A DNA stretch of 25,058 nt. Source: a virus. A program made the position numbers and the translations under genes. The stretch spans positions 1 to 25,058 of the IMG/VR virus record IMGVR_UViG_3300027770_000233. One strand, 5' to 3'. The notes beneath the pieces were generated by a model, which did no database searches, had not been told where the DNA came from, and saw only the letters and a list, made by a program, of their open reading frames with translations. Of the stretch, positions 20,057 through 25,058 are shown piece after piece. Numbering within the stretch: the first letter of the stretch is position 1; each line of letters begins with the position of its first letter.

Positions 20057-21501
20057 GTAAATTTAACGCAGGTCAATCTTTCGCCGATGGCGATACAGTA
20101 ACAGGCGCAAAGTTAAACAACATTGCTGGGCTACTGGATATTTATACTGGTCTAATTTCCGAGCAAACAGCAATGTCTGCAACTGTCAGTACGGCAGATC
20201 AGCTTCTTATTGCGGATGTCGATAATGGGGATAGTGGTGCTGCCAATCGAGTGACAGTTCAAAAGTTGTTAAACGATACTCTGACCAATGGTACTTTTAC
20301 AGGCGTAAACCTAACTGGAAACTTAAATGTCGCACAACTTTCTACCCTTGGAACGATCAGTAGTACTACTGGAACCATTCAGACTCTTACCTCAAGCACG
20401 GCAAACATTAGCCAGGGATCGGCGATATTTACTCAAGGAACTATTGGAACTTTCAATAGTACTACTCCTACATTTCTTGGAGCCATCACCGCTTCCACCA
20501 ACACAATCAATATCGGCAGTGGGCAGATTGTTAAGGATGCCACAGGAAATGTCGGCGTAGGAACTACGAGTCCGAGTGCCCTGCTTCATGTATCTGGATC
20601 TGGAAGTACTGCTGTAAAAATAAATGGTGGCACTAGTGCAAATCAAGGGCCTTTTATTAAATTCCAAAAGAATTCTACTGACACCCTTATTCTCGGTGTT
20701 GCAAGCGTAATTTTAGGTGGGGGGTCAACATCAAATGACTCAATGATTTATACTGAAGGAACTAATAATACGATATTTTATGGTAACGCCGCAGAACGCC
20801 TCCGCATTGATTCGAGTGGGAATGTTGGGATTGGGATAGCAAGCCCCGCAAAACGTCTTCATGTGGTTGGCTCAACTACTACTGTTGGTGCAACTCAACT
20901 TGAGCTTGAGGGATCTGAAAATGGTTATGGTGCGGGAATAAACTTTTCGTCAAGAACAACAGCTGGTGGAACTCTTGTCACAATGGCGAAAATTACTGCT
21001 GACGGAGAGAGTGGCTGGACTACAACACTAGCGCAACAAAACTCTGGATTGAGGTTCTCAACAACCGCATCTGGGGTTACAGCAGAACGCCTCCGCATTG
21101 ATTCGAGTGGCGGTGTAACTATTGCTGGTCTTGCTGGTTCTGGATCAAGGGCGGTAAACGCAAGTGCAGCTGGATTACTTTCGGCGGCATCTGATGCCTC
21201 CCTAAAAGAAGAGGTTGTTGGGGCGCACATTGCTGGCCTTGATGAAATACTCCAAATTCATCCAAAGATGTATAGATGGAAAGATGATATTGCTAATCGC
21301 GGTGACGAAGCATCAGTTGAACTTGGATTTATTGCAAATGATGTTGCACCAATAATTCCATCTGCCGCCCCTATGGGCAATGATGGTCTTTATGGATTTT
21401 ATGATAGATCAATTACAGCGGCCTTGGTTAAGGCAATCCAAGAACTAAAAGCTAAAAATGACTCACTAGAATCAAGGCTCCAGGCACTAGAAGCCAAATG
21501 A
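20053..21501 (+). CDS. tail fibre/spike with S74 intramolecular chaperone
   Basis: A 482-residue fibre. The N-terminus (SKFNAGQSFADGDTVTGAKL) probably attaches to the tail; a Thr/Ser/Gly shaft follows with repeats GNVGVGTTSPSALLHVSG (165-182) and AERLRIDSSGNVGIG (247-261), again AERLRIDSSGG (344-354). The C-terminus (380-482) is an endosialidase-type chaperone: SDASLKE, LDEILQIHPKMYRWKDD, ELGFIANDVAPIIPSA, DRSITAALVKAIQELK and a trailing coiled coil. The S380/K385 pair has the spacing of the self-cleaving Ser/Lys dyad, so the chaperone is probably cut off before Ser380 after trimerisation. Confidence 0.85.
   Translation: MSKFNAGQSFADGDTVTGAKLNNIAGLLDIYTGLISEQTAMSATVSTADQLLIADVDNGDSGAANRVTVQKLLNDTLTNGTFTGVNLTGNLNVAQLSTLGTISSTTGTIQTLTSSTANISQGSAIFTQGTIGTFNSTTPTFLGAITASTNTINIGSGQIVKDATGNVGVGTTSPSALLHVSGSGSTAVKINGGTSANQGPFIKFQKNSTDTLILGVASVILGGGSTSNDSMIYTEGTNNTIFYGNAAERLRIDSSGNVGIGIASPAKRLHVVGSTTTVGATQLELEGSENGYGAGINFSSRTTAGGTLVTMAKITADGESGWTTTLAQQNSGLRFSTTASGVTAERLRIDSSGGVTIAGLAGSGSRAVNASAAGLLSAASDASLKEEVVGAHIAGLDEILQIHPKMYRWKDDIANRGDEASVELGFIANDVAPIIPSAAPMGNDGLYGFYDRSITAALVKAIQELKAKNDSLESRLQALEAK
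20791..20819 (+). repeat. 29-bp perfect repeat, copy 1 (copy 2 at 21082-21110)
   Basis: An identical 29-base sequence occurs at 20791-20819 and 21082-21110, 291 bp apart, and encodes AERLRIDSSG in both. Perfect identity at DNA level, beyond the coded residues, points to recent duplication or recombination; an exact deletion between copies would keep frame (291 is a multiple of three). Confidence 0.9.
21082..21110 (+). repeat. 29-bp perfect repeat, copy 2
   Basis: Second copy of the repeat at 20791-20819, in the same reading frame of the fibre gene, just before the chaperone-linked C-terminal region. Confidence 0.9.
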
Positions 21502-22193
21502 CCCTAACTGAAATCGCCCAATACGCAGGCGAGAAGATTGGCAAGACTGATGCCGATACGCTTACCTTCCTGCAAAAGTCAGCCAGCCTAAACTATAGGC
21601 GGGTGTGGAATTTTGCAGCTTGGCGCGAAACAGTTACCACATCTACCTATGCTGTTACTGCTGGAAGTAGGACAGTAACTCTTGGGTCAAACGTAGAGAA
21701 CCCACTTTCAATTGCCTATAATAACTCAGAGTTGCAGGCGATGGACCTAGCAACCATTGTAAGCCAAAACTCTTCCTTGCTTGATGATGCCAGCACAGGC
21801 ACGCCTGTATTTTTCTACTTTAAGGGTCGCAACACTGGAGGGACAGCGCAACTTGATCTTTACCCAATCCTGGAAACTACAAGTACCAATACGCTCTTAG
21901 TTGTTGAGAAGCTTCAATGCCTAACCAGAACGAACTACGTTGTTGACTTTCCTCCTTCAACAAATGCAATCAATGATGAGCTTCGTTTACCCCATGTAAG
22001 CCACGTTGTTCTTGCTTTAACCCATGCCGATGCCCTAGAGCGTGAACGCCAGTATGGTAAGTCACAGATTGTTACGCAGGCCGCTAATGCCGATCTTGCT
22101 GCAATGGCGAACTATGAACTCTCTCAAGTTGGCGGTATGAAGCAGATTACACCAATCAGCCTTGGCGAACTCTCTATTGAAGAGATGATTTAA
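21498..22193 (+). CDS. head-to-tail adaptor protein (231 aa)
   Basis: ATGA overlaps the fibre stop. The start TLTEIAQYAGEKIGKTDADT and then TFLQKSASLNYRRVWNFAAW match the helical N-terminus of podovirus adaptor proteins (P22 gp4 / T7 gp11 type roles), followed by a beta domain (VTAGSRTVTLGSNVENPLSI, FYFKGRNTGGTAQLDLYPIL) and helices (SHVVLALTHADALERERQYG). Such proteins ring the portal and join it to the tail. Assignment is by shape and place before the stabilisation protein, so moderate. Confidence 0.65.
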   Translation: MTLTEIAQYAGEKIGKTDADTLTFLQKSASLNYRRVWNFAAWRETVTTSTYAVTAGSRTVTLGSNVENPLSIAYNNSELQAMDLATIVSQNSSLLDDASTGTPVFFYFKGRNTGGTAQLDLYPILETTSTNTLLVVEKLQCLTRTNYVVDFPPSTNAINDELRLPHVSHVVLALTHADALERERQYGKSQIVTQAANADLAAMANYELSQVGGMKQITPISLGELSIEEMI

Positions 22194-22198
22194 CTACC

Positions 22199-24052
22199 AT
22201 GCCATACTTCGTTGACGCAACGGATGATGTCCTGACGTTTGATGGCATTAGGAGTTTTACAGGTGGGCAGGCTAGTGGCCTGCAATCTGATTTACTAGCC
22301 GAGAACCAAGTACAGCAGTTATACAACATGACCCTTTCTCCAAAGGGTAATCTTGAAACTCGCGTTGGCACAACAAACTTTTGCACTACTGCTACCAGCG
22401 CGGTTGGCTCTGTGGGTGGAATGCGTTACTACGAGACATCTGTAAATGAGCAGTTGCTAACTGTAACTAACGGAAGATTCTTTAGCATTGAGTCAAATGG
22501 AACTGCAACAATGCATCCAAGTGATATAACTTGGGCTGAAGCAACAAGCACATGGGATTCCTACACCACTAGAAAATGGGCTAATGGCTATTCAATCAAT
22601 AGCGCAACTGAAGTTTCGATGGCGCAGTTTAACGACAAGATGTTCTTGGCCGATGCGGATGGAGACCTTCATTTCTGGAATGGTAGCATTATCACTAGGC
22701 AAGGCGGAAAGGTTCGCGCTGTAACAATTACTACTGCTGGAACTGGATATACAAGCGCAACTGCAATTGCTTCTGGACCTAATTTTGGCGGAACAGTACC
22801 AACCTTTATTACAACAGTTGCTGGTGGTGCGGTAACAGGCGTGACTGTTGTTGATGGAGGATCTGGCTATTCAGCCAACCCAACAATCACAATCGTTGGA
22901 GATGGTGCTGGGGCAACTGCCACAGCTACCGCCAGCCCTCCTCCACAAGGTTTGAGGCTTTTAATTAACACGGAGAACAGGCTATTTGCGGTTGGCTCTG
23001 CATCAAACCGAAACACGCTTTACGCCTCGGACATATTAGATCCTTCCGTATGGGATGCGACCAACAGCATTGTTGTCAACGGCGATGATGGTGACGAGAT
23101 AACTGCAATCGTTCCGTACTACAAGAACAGAATTATCGTATTCAAGAAACGTAGGGTGTTCCAGATTGATATTCCAAGCGATGCCGTCACAGCAGCAGAT
23201 TGGGTTGTTTCAATTATATCCAACAACACAGGGTGCGTGGCTACTGGTACTGCGGTTCAAGTGAGTAGCGACATATTGTTCTTGTCGGACAATGGAATTA
23301 GGTCGCTGGTACGATCAGTAGCGGATGACTTTAGCTCAGTTGGCATACCAATTTCAGAGATAGTTAAAGACGTTATCCAGAGCATAAACACGCAGGCTGT
23401 CGCAGTATCTACTGCTATGTATTACGATAATAGATACTTTTTGTCTATACCTACTGAGGCAAATGATACCAATGATACGTTGCTTGTGTACAACACTGCT
23501 CTAGGTGTGTTTGAGGGAACCTGGACTCTTAAAGCAATGCAGTTTACTTTGACCAATTTCAATGCCGAAGGATCAAGGCTGATGCTTAAAAATACAACTG
23601 GAGTGATAAGTAAGTATGCTGGATTTAAGAGTCCAGCTGGAACTACTTCATCTGATTATGTTGATGAAGGAACAGCCTATGAGTCTTTTGTAAGGACTAA
23701 AGACTTTAACTTTTCCGATCCTTTCTCGCTAAAATATGGAAGTCACTTCGAGATTATATTTGATAACTCATTCTCAAATGATGCTAATATATTCATTCAG
23801 CGTGATGTCGATGTTGGGGATGTCAGCGTTGCTCCAAACATAAACATTGCAAGCTCAACCCTAGTCTTGCCATTCACATTACCAGCCATCCTACCATCAT
23901 CAGTCAAGAAGAAGCTTGCCAGCGACCTTCGCAAGTACGAAAAGTGGCGTTTAATAAATATCAAGATTTCTAGTTCAGCAAACAAGATGGCTATTCGCCA
24001 GATCATGGCAGCAGCCAACCCAGATACCATAGAGGTGCAAAAGACCATATGA
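22199..24052 (+). CDS. tail tubular B / stabilisation protein with inserted GSGY module (617 aa)
   Basis: Starts DVLTFDGIRSFTGGQASGLQ, then LAENQVQQLYNMTLSPKGNL with ETRVGTTNF, the usual start of podovirus stabilisation proteins (P22 gp10 / T7 gp12 type). Propeller-like repeats follow (AQFNDKMFLADADGDLHFWN; LYASDILDPSVWD; FKKRRVFQIDIPS; DILFLSDNGIRSLVRSVADD; YYDNRYFLSIPTEAN). Residues about 172-247 (22712-22939) are an inserted Gly-rich double repeat, AVTITTAGTGYTSATAI and GVTVVDGGSGYSANPTITIV, with a TATATA tail, unlike the propeller. Function: extends the short tail below the adaptor. Gap of 5 bases from the adaptor gene. Confidence 0.75.
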   Translation: MPYFVDATDDVLTFDGIRSFTGGQASGLQSDLLAENQVQQLYNMTLSPKGNLETRVGTTNFCTTATSAVGSVGGMRYYETSVNEQLLTVTNGRFFSIESNGTATMHPSDITWAEATSTWDSYTTRKWANGYSINSATEVSMAQFNDKMFLADADGDLHFWNGSIITRQGGKVRAVTITTAGTGYTSATAIASGPNFGGTVPTFITTVAGGAVTGVTVVDGGSGYSANPTITIVGDGAGATATATASPPPQGLRLLINTENRLFAVGSASNRNTLYASDILDPSVWDATNSIVVNGDDGDEITAIVPYYKNRIIVFKKRRVFQIDIPSDAVTAADWVVSIISNNTGCVATGTAVQVSSDILFLSDNGIRSLVRSVADDFSSVGIPISEIVKDVIQSINTQAVAVSTAMYYDNRYFLSIPTEANDTNDTLLVYNTALGVFEGTWTLKAMQFTLTNFNAEGSRLMLKNTTGVISKYAGFKSPAGTTSSDYVDEGTAYESFVRTKDFNFSDPFSLKYGSHFEIIFDNSFSNDANIFIQRDVDVGDVSVAPNINIASSTLVLPFTLPAILPSSVKKKLASDLRKYEKWRLINIKISSSANKMAIRQIMAAANPDTIEVQKTI

Positions 24053-24438
24053 ACGCTATGGAGTATGTTGAGCTATCTGGCGTGCCAGAGTCTCGCTGGC
24101 CTATCTTTAGGGAGTGGTTTAGCTGGTACGCCGAGCGTGGCATGGTTGGAGTTGCCAAGGATGGGGATGAAATAGTAGGTGTAGCGGTTGCCAGGGTAAT
24201 CAATGGATCAGAAGAACCTACCCATTATCTACATAGACCAGACGGAGATACTGCTTTTGTTGACTTGACTGTTACCTCTACTGATGGTAGAAGTACTGCT
24301 CGTAGCCGATTGGCTATGCAATGCCTGCTGACTATCCTATGGGATAGGTTTGGCCCCCGCAGGAGCCTAATCTTCAAACGCAATGGAGTTCAAAAAAAGT
24401 ACGATTATATGAAATTTATGCAGAAAGCTTTGGCTTAA
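24049..24438 (+). CDS. GNAT-like virion-operon protein (129 aa)
   Basis: ATGA overlaps the previous stop. The GVAKDGDEIVGVAVARVING hairpin, TAFVDLTVTSTDGRSTARSR and LLTILWDRFGPRRSLIFKRN give the strand-helix pattern of acetyltransferase-like folds, ending KKYDYMKFMQKALA. T7 gp13 occupies the same position and also looks GNAT-like, but direct homology is not claimed. There is no clear acetyl-CoA motif (R/Q-x-x-G-x-G/A), so it may be structural. Confidence 0.6.
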   Translation: MNAMEYVELSGVPESRWPIFREWFSWYAERGMVGVAKDGDEIVGVAVARVINGSEEPTHYLHRPDGDTAFVDLTVTSTDGRSTARSRLAMQCLLTILWDRFGPRRSLIFKRNGVQKKYDYMKFMQKALA

Positions 24439-24439
24439 T

Positions 24440-24892
24440 ATGGGTGGTTCTCCATCTATTCCTTCACCGCCCCCACCGCCCGATCCTATGGATGCGGCCA
24501 AGGCGAATGATTTGTTTTACAGATCGTCATTAGAGACGTACATACAAAAACAACCAGAAATTGCAGATTTAGAGCAAAGCCTTCGAGAGAAATATATGCC
24601 CCGCCAGCGTGAACTTGAACGCCAGATGTCGGCATTAGACCTACAAAAATCAGCCCAGGCTGGGTTACAGGTTGAGCGCGAGCTAGGCCCACAGCGTTCA
24701 GTTGAGGCTATGCGCCGTCAGTTTGAAATGGCTCCAGAAGCATTTGCTACCCAGCGTGGAATGGGGCAACAAGCCGCCCTACAGTTTGCTAGGCTTTATG
24801 GACAATCCCCAATGGGAGCAGTTCCAGAAAACGTTTTAAATAATCAAGGCTTAAAGCCAGTAAATTACTTGTCAAATATCGGAAATACATAA
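24440..24892 (+). CDS. probable internal virion/ejection protein (150 aa)
   Basis: Begins MGGSPSIPSPPPPPDPMDAA, a Gly/Pro start shared by many small proteins at this place in podovirus operons. Then come long helices: EIADLEQSLREKYMPRQREL, ERQMSALDLQKSAQAGLQVE, RSVEAMRRQFEMAPEAFATQ. Helical, Gln/Arg-rich proteins after the stabiliser gene are usually ejected into the host with the DNA. Family not securely identified. Confidence 0.6.
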   Translation: MGGSPSIPSPPPPPDPMDAAKANDLFYRSSLETYIQKQPEIADLEQSLREKYMPRQRELERQMSALDLQKSAQAGLQVERELGPQRSVEAMRRQFEMAPEAFATQRGMGQQAALQFARLYGQSPMGAVPENVLNNQGLKPVNYLSNIGNT

Positions 24893-24893
24893 T

Positions 24894-25058
24894 ATGGCAT
24901 TTAGAGGATTTGTAGAAAAAAGCACTGGTAAGATTATATCCTTGCCAAATCCTGATGCATATTGGGGAGATGCGATCCATAGGCAGTATTATGATTTTAT
25001 TGTAAAACAAGGTTTGCCAGCCCCAAATAAACCAGGAAGACCATATTGGGATTGGAGT
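24894..25058 (+). CDS. start of next late gene (3' partial)
   Basis: ATG 24894, one base after the previous TAA, opens a frame of 55 codons that continues past the edge: AFRGFVEKSTGKIISLPNPD, then AYWGDAIHRQYYDFIVKQGL. No Shine-Dalgarno is clear; coupling to the previous gene is likely. Too little is present to identify it. Confidence 0.55.
   Translation, partial: MAFRGFVEKSTGKIISLPNPDAYWGDAIHRQYYDFIVKQGLPAPNKPGRPYWDWS

Overview
The window is a stretch of a tailed-phage genome, most likely a podovirus-type phage of a Gram-negative bacterium. Supporting this are a small and large terminase, a portal protein, an N4-gp56-type major capsid protein, a tail fibre with a C-terminal intramolecular chaperone, and a P22/T7-like adaptor and tail-stabilisation pair. 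The Gram-negative inference rests on a lipobox-bearing o-spanin nested with an i-spanin candidate. No integrase, repressor, tRNA, CRISPR array or insertion sequence was seen. The host cannot be fixed. The primase plus RepA-like ATPase pair reminds me of Verrucomicrobiota/Planctomycetota-type elements, but that is only an impression.

Layout. (1) Bases 1-5664, + strand: a tightly coupled accessory and replication block. It holds a 2OG-Fe(II) oxygenase (5' end outside the window), a Mom-like DNA-modification protein, small proteins, a C5-cytosine methyltransferase, a family 9 glycosyltransferase, a zinc-finger primase and a RepA/AAA-type ATPase with a winged helix. (2) Bases 5665-6652, + strand: a regulatory gap and four small phage proteins. 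(3) Bases 6653-9208, - strand: a run of nine small unknown genes driven from a good promoter at 9215-9243. It is interspersed with stem-loops directly after stop codons and with a dispersed 14-bp repeat. (4) Bases 9281-25058, + strand: the packaging, lysis and virion genes. They run from TerS and TerL through a holin candidate, spanins, portal, a SAM methyltransferase, scaffold, capsid, many small virion proteins, a second small lipoprotein, the S74 tail fibre, the tail adaptor, the tail stabiliser and a GNAT-like protein to probable internal virion proteins. The last gene runs off the end.

How the parts fit. Most + strand genes overlap by ATGA or TAATG, so translation is probably coupled. 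The first block combines DNA modification (Mom-like, C5-MTase) with replication proteins. The divergent gap at 9209-9280 separates the leftward small-gene (probably early) operon from the rightward late operon.

The most unusual points are: (a) the C5-methyltransferase gene carries a second, long open frame whose protein has recognisable conserved segments of its own, so the DNA appears to be dual-coding, with a G10 tract running through both frames; (b) a Mom-family gene next to a C5-MTase; (c) several genes with a -10 box only 5-6 nt before the start codon and no Shine-Dalgarno, which suggests leaderless transcripts; (d) the structured, repeat-bearing spaces of the leftward operon.
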